The notes beneath the pieces were generated by a model that had not been told where the DNA came from, ran no database searches, and saw nothing but the letters and a program-made list of their open reading frames with translations. A DNA stretch of 46,243 bases from Lachnospiraceae bacterium (lineage in GTDB: Bacteria > Bacillota > Clostridia > Lachnospirales > Lachnospiraceae). The DNA is taken from positions 1 through 46,243 of the forward strand of contig WRBB01000021.1 of assembly GCA_009779895.1 (NCBI GenBank), in the 5' to 3' direction. The number at the start of each line of letters is the position of its first letter. Within the stretch, counting starts at the first letter, position 1. Positions 14,997 to 24,103 of the stretch are shown here, one piece after another. Made by a program: the position numbers and the translations under genes.

Positions 14997-15869
14997 TTAT
15001 CCTTTTACGCCTGATGATAAAGAAACACCCTTTACAAAATATCTCTGGGCAAAAAGGAAAATTATCACCATTGGAATAATGGCAATCACTGCCACCGCAC
15101 TCATACGGGCAGGTGACGTTGTATATACTCCGCGAGCCAACTGTAAACCGGCCGTTAAAGTCAAGCGATCCAGATTATTGATAGCAATGGATGGCCATAG
15201 GAAATCATTCCAATTTCCTGTGAAACTAAAAAGGCCAACTACCGTCAAAATCGGTTTGCATAAAGGTAATACAATACGAGCAAATGTCTTTAACTCACTG
15301 GCACCATCTATTCTAGCCGATTCCATCAATTCATTGGGAATACCATACATAAATTGACGAATCAAAAAGATATTGAACACACCGGATAGTCCGGGGAAAA
15401 TCAAAGCCAACGGCCCGTTTAACCAACCTAGTGTAAGCATAATACGATACAACGGAATGATATTTACAATTGCGGGAAACGAAGACAAAAACAACATACT
15501 TAGAAATATAACATGCTTCCCTTTGAAATTCATTTTTGCATACGCATATGCCGACATGGAAAAAATAACCACCGCTAGAATTGTATGTATGCCTGAAATG
15601 AGCATAGAATTTAAAAACCATCTAAATACAGGCAACTGCATATTGTTTGGGTCAATAATATGAGCCAGATTATCCAACGTCCATGTTTGCGGGAATAGTA
15701 AAAAGCCACCCGCTTGGTGAATCTCTATATCCACTTTAAAGGACGTAATCATAATCCACAAAAAAGGAATCAAAAAGATAATACCCAATACCAACAAAAC
15801 CGCAAAAGCAATCCAAGATGCCGCTTTCTCACTTTTTCTTTTCTTTGCTTTATATTTTTTCATTTCCAT
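14997..15869 (-). CDS. Carbohydrate ABC transporter permease (MalG type)
   Basis: This encodes 290 residues with six predicted membrane helices, the first at about 20-40 (VLLVLGIIFLIPFLWIM). The EAA-like loop that contacts the ATPase is visible as ELMESARIDGASELKTFARI. I place the start at ATG 15869, five bases past the stop of the upstream permease and behind GAGGGGG. The longer frame to 15905 would overlap that gene. With the MalF-type permease and the binding protein it forms a CUT1 importer for di- or oligosaccharides. The ATPase is not encoded here, so a shared MsmX-type ATPase elsewhere is likely. Confidence 0.92.
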   Translation of the reverse strand: MEMKKYKAKKRKSEKAASWIAFAVLLVLGIIFLIPFLWIMITSFKVDIEIHQAGGFLLFPQTWTLDNLAHIIDPNNMQLPVFRWFLNSMLISGIHTILAVVIFSMSAYAYAKMNFKGKHVIFLSMLFLSSFPAIVNIIPLYRIMLTLGWLNGPLALIFPGLSGVFNIFLIRQFMYGIPNELMESARIDGASELKTFARIVLPLCKPILTVVGLFSFTGNWNDFLWPSIAINNLDRLTLTAGLQLARGVYTTSPARMSAVAVIAIIPMVIIFLFAQRYFVKGVSLSSGVKG

Positions 15870-15873
15870 CCTA

Positions 15874-16758
15874 TCAATCCCCCTCACCGGCTTTACGCAC
15901 AACAATCAATTGTCCCACGGAAACCACCCCGATTACCAAACCCAAAGCTGTTGCCATGGCACTGGCCGGACCGGCGATTGGATTTCCCGTTCCAAAGGCA
16001 AGGTTTCGGATATACATCAAAAGTACAAAGGTACTTTCAGAGGGACCACCCTCTGTCAACATCAAAGGTTGTCCAAAAATATTAAACTGCATGATAATGG
16101 ACGTAACAACGGTGTACATAACCGGCATCTTAATGGATGGTAGCATAATATGCCAAAATCTTCTAAGACCACCTGCACCATCTACCGAGCCTGCCTCTAA
16201 AACGGATCGGTCTACTCCATTGAGTGCCGCCACATAAATAATCATATTGGTGCCAATGACCCACCACAAAGTGGTAATTACGATGGTCATCCAAGCAAAA
16301 GGCTGCTGTCCATACCAGTTCACATCTACACCCAACAAACGATTCCAAAGACCCAAAGAACGATTAAAAATAAAAATCCATGTCAAGGTTACGGATGTGA
16401 TAGACAATAATGTGGGCAAATAAAATACCGCTTGAAAAAAGTTTCTCGCCCTTGGTTTTAAATACAACAAAGATGCGATCAGTAAAGGGATTATGATTTG
16501 GAAAGGGACCGTAATGATTACAAAAACAATAGTATTGCGCAAACCATTCCAAAACTGTCTGTGAAAGGTTGATTCATAATTCAATAAAATCAAACGATAA
16601 TTATCCAAACCAATCCATTCCGGATCGGAAAATATATTCCATCTTGTAAAGGATGCATATATACCAAACACGGTTGGTATCAAGAAGAAAGCAATAAACA
16701 GGATAACATGAGGTGCTATAAACAAATAGGGCGTTATTTTCGTTTTAAATTTACTCAC
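15874..16758 (-). CDS. Carbohydrate ABC transporter permease (MalF type)
   Basis: This encodes 294 residues starting at GTG 16758. AAGGAG lies seven bases before it, and the longer frame to 16812 would start upstream of that site. Six membrane helices are predicted, the first at IAPHVILFIAFFLIPTVFGI. The ATPase-contact loop reads VLEAGSVDGAGGLRRFWHI. It pairs with the MalG-type permease immediately downstream to form the membrane channel of a CUT1 sugar importer. A long hairpin separates it from the binding-protein gene upstream. Confidence 0.92.
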   Translation of the reverse strand: MSKFKTKITPYLFIAPHVILFIAFFLIPTVFGIYASFTRWNIFSDPEWIGLDNYRLILLNYESTFHRQFWNGLRNTIVFVIITVPFQIIIPLLIASLLYLKPRARNFFQAVFYLPTLLSITSVTLTWIFIFNRSLGLWNRLLGVDVNWYGQQPFAWMTIVITTLWWVIGTNMIIYVAALNGVDRSVLEAGSVDGAGGLRRFWHIMLPSIKMPVMYTVVTSIIMQFNIFGQPLMLTEGGPSESTFVLLMYIRNLAFGTGNPIAGPASAMATALGLVIGVVSVGQLIVVRKAGEGD

Positions 16759-16793
16759 TGCAACTCTCCTTACATGATTGAAAACTGATAGCA

Positions 16794-16834
16794 TGATGGG
16801 AGTCGAATCCACATTTGAAGTTCGACTCCCGTCA
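16794..16834 (-). promoter_or_regulatory. Intercistronic stem-loop between binding protein and permease genes
   Basis: A 14-bp stem pairs TGATGGGAGTCGAA (16794-16807) with TTCGACTCCCGTCA (16821-16834), with one G-T pair and a 13-base loop. No strong T run follows in the direction of transcription. Hairpins here, as between malE and malF, often protect the upstream message and damp permease expression, so more binding protein is made than permease. Confidence 0.7.
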
Positions 16835-16870
16835 TCTCAATTTCATCTTTTTAGTCGGCGTATTTTAAAG

Positions 16871-18187
16871 CTAGAATCCGCCTCCGACTTCTATGCTGTC
16901 ACGTGCTTGCTGCACCGCTCTATCCAGTCCTTCTTGTGGTGTCATACGTCCAAAACGCACATCATCAAAAATACCATCTAAAGCTTCTACCGCATAACCA
17001 TAGAATTTATAATCATAAATCAAAAGACCTGCATTTTCCTCTGTCAAAAATGCCTGTGGCATATCCATAAAGGCTGCACTTTCCCGAATCGAAATCTGTG
17101 CCGGCGCTTGCCCTGCTTCTGCCCATTCAAGTGCATTTTCACCTACAAAATTAATGAATTCAAAAATTGCCGCATAACGAGCTTCCTCACGATTTTCATC
17201 TGTTGGTACCACAAACTGATGAGAAGATGTCCAGTTGCCCGGTCTATTTACATCAAATACAGGAAAGTTCAGCATTCTAACATTCATACCTGCTTCTCTC
17301 ACATTATTATACATCCAAATACCTTCCGGCGTAAACATGGCTTGACCACCAAGGAACATTTCCCAAGCCGAATCACCCTCTCTACTACTCCAACCATTGT
17401 TATACAGCTCTTGCCATACATCCAGCACTTGAACCGCTGCGTCATTGTTGAAATCAGGATTGATGCCGTCTGTGCTCAATGTACCGCCCAATTGACCATA
17501 CATACTAAGGAAAATCGCTCTGGACCAAGTAATCGGAAACGCCATAAGTCCCGCTTCTTCAAGGGCGGGTGCTGCCGCAAAAATCTCATCCCATGTCAAA
17601 AGATCATCATCCAATTCGCCATTGCCAAACTCTTCATATAAATCCATATTTACATAAAGAACAAAACTATGTACATCCAATGGAATACCATAATGCCCCC
17701 CCCCGATGCTTGTCATATCCCAAGCTTTTTGAATGTAATCTTCCGGATTGATTCCATTGGCTGCTAACATCGGAGACAAATCCGTTAGGAATCCATTTTC
17801 TTGAAATACAGGAATCCGCTCAACATGATTCATTGCAATATCGGGAATGCCTTGGCCTGACTGGATTGCCAAAGGTAAATTCATATATAAATCATTTGCC
17901 TCCATGGCACGATGATTGACAGTAAAATCCGGATTGGTTGCGTTGAACGCATCTACAATGGCCTGCATATTAACCCCATCGGCACCTGTAAACATGGTCC
18001 AAAACTCCAACGTACCCTCTGTGCCCGGCTCAACCGTTGGTTCTTCTGCTACCGCATCACCATTTGTATCTGTTTCCGCCCCACCATTGGTGGTCGCTGT
18101 ATCATTTGCACCTGAATTCCCACAAGCTACAAGCGCAAACACAAGTACAGATGCAATCGCCAGAGCTAAAAATTTCTTTAACTTCAT
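16871..18187 (-). CDS. Sugar ABC transporter substrate-binding lipoprotein
   Basis: This encodes 438 residues from ATG 18187 behind AAGGAGG. A TTG one codon upstream is less likely. The lipoprotein signal ends in the lipobox LVACGNS with Cys22. An acidic, Thr/Glu-rich linker follows, then a family 1 extracellular solute-binding domain starting TLEFWTMFTGADGVNMQAI. It captures a carbohydrate outside the membrane for the two permeases downstream. The substrate cannot be read from sequence. The mannose-related context suggests a manno-oligosaccharide. It is the first gene of the operon and is preceded by a clear promoter and a palindromic operator. Confidence 0.93.
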   Translation of the reverse strand: MKLKKFLALAIASVLVFALVACGNSGANDTATTNGGAETDTNGDAVAEEPTVEPGTEGTLEFWTMFTGADGVNMQAIVDAFNATNPDFTVNHRAMEANDLYMNLPLAIQSGQGIPDIAMNHVERIPVFQENGFLTDLSPMLAANGINPEDYIQKAWDMTSIGGGHYGIPLDVHSFVLYVNMDLYEEFGNGELDDDLLTWDEIFAAAPALEEAGLMAFPITWSRAIFLSMYGQLGGTLSTDGINPDFNNDAAVQVLDVWQELYNNGWSSREGDSAWEMFLGGQAMFTPEGIWMYNNVREAGMNVRMLNFPVFDVNRPGNWTSSHQFVVPTDENREEARYAAIFEFINFVGENALEWAEAGQAPAQISIRESAAFMDMPQAFLTEENAGLLIYDYKFYGYAVEALDGIFDDVRFGRMTPQEGLDRAVQQARDSIEVGGGF

Positions 18188-18217
18188 CAAAATATCCTCC
18201 TTATTATTGTTTGTTGA

Positions 18218-18236
18218 TTGTTAACTTTTTTAACAA
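18218..18236. promoter_or_regulatory. Palindromic operator candidate upstream of the binding-protein gene
   Basis: TTGTTAA (18218-18224), five bases, then TTAACAA (18230-18236) form a perfect 7-bp inverted repeat. It lies about 30 bases before the start codon of the binding-protein gene and downstream of its promoter. A regulator bound there would act as a roadblock. The bound protein is unknown. Confidence 0.5.
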
Positions 18237-18319
18237 CCATTCATCATCGTTCTTTAAAATAGTTGCTTTTAATTGCTACTAAATTCTCGTACAAGTTGGC
18301 CTACTTGTTTTATATATGT

Positions 18320-18348
18320 ACTATATCACCAATTAAATCTATCGTCAA
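18320..18348 (-). promoter_or_regulatory. Promoter of the sugar ABC/GH2 operon
   Basis: On the minus strand TTGACG (18348-18343), a 17-base spacer and TATAGT (18325-18320) are close to the sigma-A consensus. The untranslated leader would be about 125 bases and contains the palindrome at 18218-18236. Confidence 0.7.
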
Positions 18349-18382
18349 GATGAAAATTTATAATTAATTCATATAATATTGG

Positions 18383-18442
18383 TTGCTATTTTAGTTAACT
18401 TTTTACTTTTCTTATTGCTATTTGTTGATTTCATGGTATACT
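18383..18442 (+). promoter_or_regulatory. Promoter of the ArsR-type gene with two TTGCTATTT repeats
   Basis: TTGCTATTT occurs at 18383-18391 and again at 18415-18423, 32 bases apart (three helical turns). The second copy supplies the -35 (TTGCTA, 18415-18420). After 16 bases comes an extended -10, TATACT (18437-18442), preceded by TGG. The repeats are candidate autoregulatory sites. Confidence 0.55.
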
Positions 18443-18473
18443 ATTAACAAATACAGCAGAGATAGGAGCCCGT

Positions 18474-19388
18474 ATGCAACTTTATTTAAACAAAAATTCA
18501 CTCAGCGTTTATAAAGCTTTAGCCTCAGATACCAGACTCGAAATCTTAAATCGCCTGGCAGAAGCTCCCTCCACCACAAGTGCGTTGGCCAAAACCCTTG
18601 GTCTAAGCAAAGCCATTGTTTCTCGCCACCTTAATTTATTGGAAGAAGCCAAACTCATCAAACTCAGTCGCTCCCATGCCTCCACAGACAATCGAAAAAA
18701 AATCTATACCTTACAGGTTGACAATATCAACGTTACTTTTCCAAAAAAAATATATCTTCCCTACAAAAAGAAAAGCTATGAAGTTAAACTGGGATATTAT
18801 TCTGATTTTTCCGTGCAACCTAGCTGCGGAATGGCAAGCAAACATAATTATATCGGAAAAATTGATGACCCGAGAGCTTTTGTACTCAACGAAAGAGTAG
18901 ATGCCTCTCTCCTTTGGTTTTGCGATGGTTATATTGAATATAAAATACCAAATATTATCGAAAACCACCAAAACCCCGAAGCACTCGAACTTTCTTTGGA
19001 AATCGCTTCAGAATTTCCCGGCTCCGCCAATATTTGGCCCAGCGACATTACCTTTTCGATTAATCATGTTCCTGTCGGCACTTGGACTAGCCCCGGAAAT
19101 TACTCTGATGTAAGAGGTGTTTTAACGCCTGCATGGTGGGATGATTCCCACAGTCAATATGGCTTATTAAAGCATTTAAGGGTCACAAAAATTGACACCG
19201 GAATAGATGGCGAAAAACTATCCGATGTCAATATAAGCGACCTACAATTAAGCAAATCTCCCTTTATCACCGTCCGCATCGGCATCAATAAAGATGCCAA
19301 AAACAAAGGAGGAATCACCCTCTTTGGTGAAGATTATGGAAATCATGCTCGAAATATCATACTTACATTATTTTGCTCTGAAAGCTGA
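18474..19388 (+). CDS. ArsR-type HTH regulator with a large C-terminal sensor-like domain
   Basis: This encodes 304 residues. Residues about 8-80 form a winged helix-turn-helix of the ArsR type (ALASDTRLEILNRLAEAP, then STTSALAKTLGLSKAIVSRH). The remaining about 215 residues are rich in aromatic residues and beta-strand patterns (ANIWPSDITFSINHVPVGTW), unlike the short classical metal sensors, and lack an ArsR metal-binding Cys motif. It resembles the uncharacterised ArsR-HTH group COG4189. It is divergent from the sugar ABC/GH2 operon, so it probably senses a carbohydrate ligand and controls that operon (inference). It ends three bases from the converging isomerase gene. Confidence 0.82.
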   Translation: MQLYLNKNSLSVYKALASDTRLEILNRLAEAPSTTSALAKTLGLSKAIVSRHLNLLEEAKLIKLSRSHASTDNRKKIYTLQVDNINVTFPKKIYLPYKKKSYEVKLGYYSDFSVQPSCGMASKHNYIGKIDDPRAFVLNERVDASLLWFCDGYIEYKIPNIIENHQNPEALELSLEIASEFPGSANIWPSDITFSINHVPVGTWTSPGNYSDVRGVLTPAWWDDSHSQYGLLKHLRVTKIDTGIDGEKLSDVNISDLQLSKSPFITVRIGINKDAKNKGGITLFGEDYGNHARNIILTLFCSES

Positions 19389-19391
19389 GTC

Positions 19392-20072
19392 TTAAGGTGC
19401 TTTGGGGTACTCATTGCACAACAGGCGATAGGGTGCCTCATCTTCTTCTATCTCTGAAAACCGACCCATGGGCTTGTGGAAGTTGTTGTCATTCATATCA
19501 TCGTTGCACATGGAAACCTCACCCAATAACACATCACCAGTCCCCTCTTTTACATCAAAGTCATGGTATTGTCCCGGCCAAAGGGTAATGCTCTCACCCG
19601 GTTTTAATACTACACCGGTACCGGCAGGCACATAATAAGAACGACCATCTGTATTTACCAACACATCTGTATCCGCCAAATCATCTTCTTCCGTCGCATT
19701 GTACACATGTATCACTATCGTACCGCCACCCCGATTGATAATATCTTCTGATTTATTCCAATGATAATGCATAGGGGAATGTTGCCCCTCTTTTAACATC
19801 AAAAGCTTTTCCGCATAGGTTTTTTTGTAACGGTCATCCTTTTGGTTTCCGTTTCGCAAGGTAATCAAAGCAAATCCAACCTTTTCCCAATTGCCCAAAC
19901 CATAATCCGTAATATCCCAACCTAGCATGTTGTCTCTGATTTCATCGTATTCTGCACCCTTTGTTTCCCACTCTTTTGGTGTCCAATGACAAAACGGCGG
20001 CAAATGAAAACCGTTGTCTTTTACCAATTGCTCCAACTCTTTGATGCGCTTGTTGATTTCTGATCGTTTCAC
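19392..20072 (-). CDS. D-lyxose ketol-isomerase
   Basis: This encodes 226 residues of the cupin-fold D-lyxose isomerase family (YdaE-like). These enzymes interconvert D-lyxose with D-xylulose and also D-mannose with D-fructose. Metal ligands are visible: His102 and His104 in PMHYHWNKSED, Glu109 and His170 in GQYHDFDV. The opening motif is PPFCHWTPKEWET. It lies just downstream of a GH38 alpha-mannosidase on the same strand. That suggests its role here is to convert released mannose to fructose, although lyxose cannot be excluded. Length and motifs are complete. Confidence 0.9.
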   Translation of the reverse strand: MKRSEINKRIKELEQLVKDNGFHLPPFCHWTPKEWETKGAEYDEIRDNMLGWDITDYGLGNWEKVGFALITLRNGNQKDDRYKKTYAEKLLMLKEGQHSPMHYHWNKSEDIINRGGGTIVIHVYNATEEDDLADTDVLVNTDGRSYYVPAGTGVVLKPGESITLWPGQYHDFDVKEGTGDVLLGEVSMCNDDMNDNNFHKPMGRFSEIEEDEAPYRLLCNEYPKAP

Positions 20073-20129
20073 AATCTAATCCTCCTTACTGTTTTTGAAA
20101 TACCCTTTCCCTTTATTATACTGAATTTT

Positions 20130-23100
20130 TTATCGAATTAAAATTGTTTTTATTTCATAAGGTTTCAATTCCAAAAAAATCTTGCCCTCTTGCTCTTCTT
20201 GTTTTTCTCCAATGGGCTTTTCCATCAGATTGGTTTCCTGCCAAACCGTAAATGCAAATTGGGGTTTTAAACATAATTTTCTTCGGCTGCCTGTATGTTC
20301 ATGCATACGGATAATCAAACCTTCTCCGGATTCCTTTTGCTTAATCGCATCAATCGCTACCACCGGCTCATCAAAATCCACTTCTGCTATCTTGATAAAA
20401 GCCTCATCTCCTGCATCTCCTTGGCAAAGTACCAAAGGACGATTCAAAGCCCATGCCGCTTGGGTCACCGCACCGGCAACAAAATCACCTCTATGAGGCA
20501 AAATACTATAGGTAAATTCATGTTTGCCTATATCGGCCATTGGATCCGGCGCAATCGCCCCTTTTAACAATGACATAGACATGGTTTGATCCTTTACAGT
20601 ATGGCCATATTTGCAATCATTTAATAAAGCAACACCATAATCCCGCTCTGAAAAATCCACCCACTGATGCGCAACCGATTCAAATCTAGCCATATCCCAA
20701 CTGGTGTTCCAATGGGTTAGCCGTTTTACATTGCCAAACTGAATCTGATACGTTGCTTCTGTGGCACGGATATCCACATCAAAAAATGTACGTAATAAAC
20801 GTTGTCGCTCCTGCCAATCCACATTTGTTTTAAAATCAATCCGGCGACTATTTGCATATACAATCATTTCTTGTAACATTTTTGATTGACCAAATACATA
20901 AGTAAATACAATGCAAGCCGATAATCCATTCTGAGATTGGATTTCTATCTTGCTTGCCAAAACATCTTCATATTTTTGCATATAATACAAATCAATATCC
21001 CAAGCATCAAACTGCATAGGCTTATCTTCAAAAATACGTAAATAATTGCCCAAGCCACCCTCTTTGAGTACTTCTCTTTGCGCCGTTTTATCAAAAATAC
21101 TAGTCAGTTGACCTTGGTCATTCCATACAATGCAATAAAAAGGAGTTTCTATTTCATTTTCACAAATCGCAAAAGGACTTACAAGGTCATCCTCTCTCAC
21201 TCTTTCCACATAAGAAAATGTCAAACTACTTAGAGGGGGAATCCCTTTTACATACACCTGATAACCATCGGATGTCCTAACGCTATCTAACACTACATTG
21301 TCACAAGTCACAAAACAACCTGCTTGCAACATATCCACAATCTCTTCTTCGGGGACAAAGACCAACTCATCCCGACGCCAAGCCGCCGTGTTAAAAACAG
21401 TCCATTTGTTAGCCACCCGACTTGGATAAGCCTCGGCAAAGGATGTACATAATTTCACCGCTCTTTCTGCCGCAAGAGCATACTCTTCTTTTAAATCCTC
21501 ATAAACTTCATGAATGGAGGAGCCCGGAATAATATCATGAAATTGGTTTCGCAATATAATCTCCCAACCTTTGTATATTTTTTCTGCCGGATAATCCCAA
21601 TTTTCTCGCATCTTTGTTGCCCACCCATGGAGCAATTCCGCATCCCGATAAGCCAATTCCAATTTTCGATTGCCCTTTTTCACAAAAGCCTGGGACGTAT
21701 AGGTTCCACGATGATATTCTAAATACAACTCTCCATCCCAAGTATGCACATATGTTTCCGCCTGTTCTACCGTCTCATGAAGCCTGGCAAAATATGCATC
21801 TGCCCGACCTGTTTTGACCTTTGGCAAACCGGGCATCCCATCTAAGCGACGGCGCTTTTCTAGCATCTCCCGATTAACACCACCACCGCCGTCACCATAA
21901 CCATAAGATAACAGCAACTCACTATTGAATGTTTTGTCACGATAATTATCATAAATACCTTTTACCGTATGGGGTGCTAAATTTCCATTATAAGTATAAA
22001 AGGAAAAACCCGCTTCGTCCAAGCCACCATCCGGCGTGGTAATAAAATGCGTCAGCACCTCGCTACCATCTATACCGCGCCACCAAAAGGTATCATGAGG
22101 CAAACGATTGTACTGATTCCAACTAATTTTGGTGGTCATAAAGGTATCTATACCGGATTTCTTTAAAATCTGCGGCAAAGCCCAGGAGTAACCAAACACA
22201 TCCGGCAACCACAGGTATTTTACCTCTTTACCGAATTCTCCTTTGATAAATTTGCTTCCATGTAAAATTTGTCGCACCAAAGATTCACCGGAAGTTAAAT
22301 TGCAATCGGCCTCTAACCACATCGCACCATCCACTTCCCAAACACCTGCCTGCACCTTTTCTTTTATCTTTTCATATATTTCCGGATAATCTTCTTTGAT
22401 ATAAGCATAAAGCTGTGGTTGACTCTGCAAGAAAATATACTCCGGGTAACGTTCCATCAAACGTAATACCGTAGAAAAAGAACGTGCCGCTTTCTCTCTG
22501 GTGTGTTTTAGCCGCCATAACCAAGCCACATCAATGTGCGTATGCCCAATGGCTGTTACCGTCACCGGAGCATATTTTGGCATTTCCGTAACTTTTTTAT
22601 TTAAATAATCATTGGCCAACCGAACGCTATTATAAAAACCAACGCTACCCGGCACCGACCATTCTAACAAATTGTAAGTTTGCTCCAAAACTTGCAAAAG
22701 TGCAACACGCGCCGGGTCATTTTTGTCTAAAATGGCCGCCGTATCCAACATCACGCCAGAAGTGTAATATAAATCATCCGTTTCTTTGGAAAGAAAAGCC
22801 ATATCACCGTATTCAAATTTGTGACACATGATTTGCGGCACACCACCACCCTCCAGGCCTGACCACAATTTAAGTGCCAACCGAAGCCTTTGCCCACTAT
22901 AAGAGCTGTCCAAAAAAACTTCCCCATGATTAGAATCTACACCTTGATACGGCATATCATCTATATAAAGCATGGATTCAAAACCGGAATTATGCCCACC
23001 GCCTGTTTTACCAAAATAAAACAGCAAAAGAAAATCGTCCGATTCCCCTAATTCCGGCACTGTAAATTCAGTGACCAACCATAAATAATAATCGCGGCCC

Positions 23101-23276
23101 TCCCAGCGAGAACCAACCGGAAAATCTTCCCAACTGTCGTCTATCCCGGGAGGATATTTTTCTTCTTTGCTGACATCCTCCTTGACCTTCCAATTGCCGA
23201 TTGGTTTTCTATCCAAATATCTGTGAAGTGCCAATTCAGCAATACGTGCCTCCAATTTTTTCTCTGTAAAAAACAT
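20130..23276 (-). CDS. Alpha-mannosidase, glycoside hydrolase family 38
   Basis: This encodes 1048 residues from ATG 23276 behind GGAGGTG, with no signal peptide, so it acts in the cytoplasm. The catalytic barrel begins with GHTHIDVAWLWRLKHTREKA, where His245, His247 and Asp249 bind zinc. The nucleophile is Asp359 in WLPDVFGYSWALPQIL. The N-terminal about 230 residues form the beta-sandwich usual for bacterial GH38 enzymes, and the C-terminal half holds the middle helical and beta domains. It removes alpha-linked mannose from oligosaccharides. With the isomerase downstream and the importer nearby it forms a mannose-glycan utilisation set. Confidence 0.93.
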   Translation of the reverse strand: MFFTEKKLEARIAELALHRYLDRKPIGNWKVKEDVSKEEKYPPGIDDSWEDFPVGSRWEGRDYYLWLVTEFTVPELGESDDFLLLFYFGKTGGGHNSGFESMLYIDDMPYQGVDSNHGEVFLDSSYSGQRLRLALKLWSGLEGGGVPQIMCHKFEYGDMAFLSKETDDLYYTSGVMLDTAAILDKNDPARVALLQVLEQTYNLLEWSVPGSVGFYNSVRLANDYLNKKVTEMPKYAPVTVTAIGHTHIDVAWLWRLKHTREKAARSFSTVLRLMERYPEYIFLQSQPQLYAYIKEDYPEIYEKIKEKVQAGVWEVDGAMWLEADCNLTSGESLVRQILHGSKFIKGEFGKEVKYLWLPDVFGYSWALPQILKKSGIDTFMTTKISWNQYNRLPHDTFWWRGIDGSEVLTHFITTPDGGLDEAGFSFYTYNGNLAPHTVKGIYDNYRDKTFNSELLLSYGYGDGGGGVNREMLEKRRRLDGMPGLPKVKTGRADAYFARLHETVEQAETYVHTWDGELYLEYHRGTYTSQAFVKKGNRKLELAYRDAELLHGWATKMRENWDYPAEKIYKGWEIILRNQFHDIIPGSSIHEVYEDLKEEYALAAERAVKLCTSFAEAYPSRVANKWTVFNTAAWRRDELVFVPEEEIVDMLQAGCFVTCDNVVLDSVRTSDGYQVYVKGIPPLSSLTFSYVERVREDDLVSPFAICENEIETPFYCIVWNDQGQLTSIFDKTAQREVLKEGGLGNYLRIFEDKPMQFDAWDIDLYYMQKYEDVLASKIEIQSQNGLSACIVFTYVFGQSKMLQEMIVYANSRRIDFKTNVDWQERQRLLRTFFDVDIRATEATYQIQFGNVKRLTHWNTSWDMARFESVAHQWVDFSERDYGVALLNDCKYGHTVKDQTMSMSLLKGAIAPDPMADIGKHEFTYSILPHRGDFVAGAVTQAAWALNRPLVLCQGDAGDEAFIKIAEVDFDEPVVAIDAIKQKESGEGLIIRMHEHTGSRRKLCLKPQFAFTVWQETNLMEKPIGEKQEEQEGKIFLELKPYEIKTILIR

Positions 23277-23327
23277 GCGTCACCTCCGTAAGGTTAAGAA
23301 ATTATTTTTGAATCACTAACCTTATTT

Positions 23328-24080
23328 CTATTTTATCTGATATCCCATCTCACGCCCTATTTTAGTCGCTGCCACATTCAGTTTCTTTTGAAACAACTCT
23401 ACTTTTTCTCCCGACATCAAAGGCACCGGCCCTGAAATACCAATGCTATAAAATACTCTTTTACGATAATCAAAAATCGGAGCCGCCACACAACGCACAC
23501 CAACTGCAATCTCTTCATTGTCAATGGCATATCCTCGTTGGCGAATCATTTTCAATTCTTCCAACAACCTTTCTTTGGTGCTAATTGTATTATTTGTATA
23601 ACATTCAAAATCATAATCTTCTAATATTTCATCCATACGCTCCGACGGTCGGTATGCCAAAATACATTTGCCCACCGACGAAGCATGCATGGGCTCAATC
23701 ATCCCTACGTGGGCTGACATCTCATAAATTTGAGCACTTTTTACCTGATCAATCACATAAACTGTTTTTTTATTATACATACACAAATGAACACTCTGCC
23801 CTAACGCAAAAGAAAGTTCCTTTAAAATAGGCCTTGCTACATCAATCACATCCAAATTTCTTGTCAAAGCCTCACTTAAATGCAAAATACGAAAACCCAA
23901 GCGGTATTTTCTTGTGGATGGCACAAATTGAACCATATCACAATCCCGCAATGTAGCTAAAAGGCGTGACGCTGTACTTTTATCTACATCCAACTCTTTT
24001 GCCAACTCCGTAATACCCATTGCACCTGACTTGGACAATATTACAAGGGCTTCTATACCTCTTTGTAGCGATTGAATCAT
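23328..24080 (-). CDS. IclR-family transcription regulator
   Basis: This encodes 250 residues. An N-terminal winged HTH (MGITELAKELDVDKSTASRL, residues about 21-40) is followed by the IclR effector-binding domain from about residue 75 (RNLDVIDVARPILKELSFAL, and ISGPVPLMSGEKV). The ribosome site is weak. It is the last gene of the long catabolic cluster, 24 bases after the RpiB-like gene. IclR proteins often bind small acids or keto-acids, which fits control of the BKACE/CoA-transferase cluster. It is a candidate ligand for the GTTGCG palindrome at 39571-39587 (inference). Confidence 0.9.
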   Translation of the reverse strand: MIQSLQRGIEALVILSKSGAMGITELAKELDVDKSTASRLLATLRDCDMVQFVPSTRKYRLGFRILHLSEALTRNLDVIDVARPILKELSFALGQSVHLCMYNKKTVYVIDQVKSAQIYEMSAHVGMIEPMHASSVGKCILAYRPSERMDEILEDYDFECYTNNTISTKERLLEELKMIRQRGYAIDNEEIAVGVRCVAAPIFDYRKRVFYSIGISGPVPLMSGEKVELFQKKLNVAATKIGREMGYQIK

Positions 24081-24103
24081 AGGCCCACCGTCTGCCCTTT
24101 CTC

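Noticed and set aside
17108-17641. A 177-codon rightward frame inside the sugar-binding protein gene.
   Set aside because: It is antisense to a clear lipoprotein gene, has low-complexity residues and no ribosome site.
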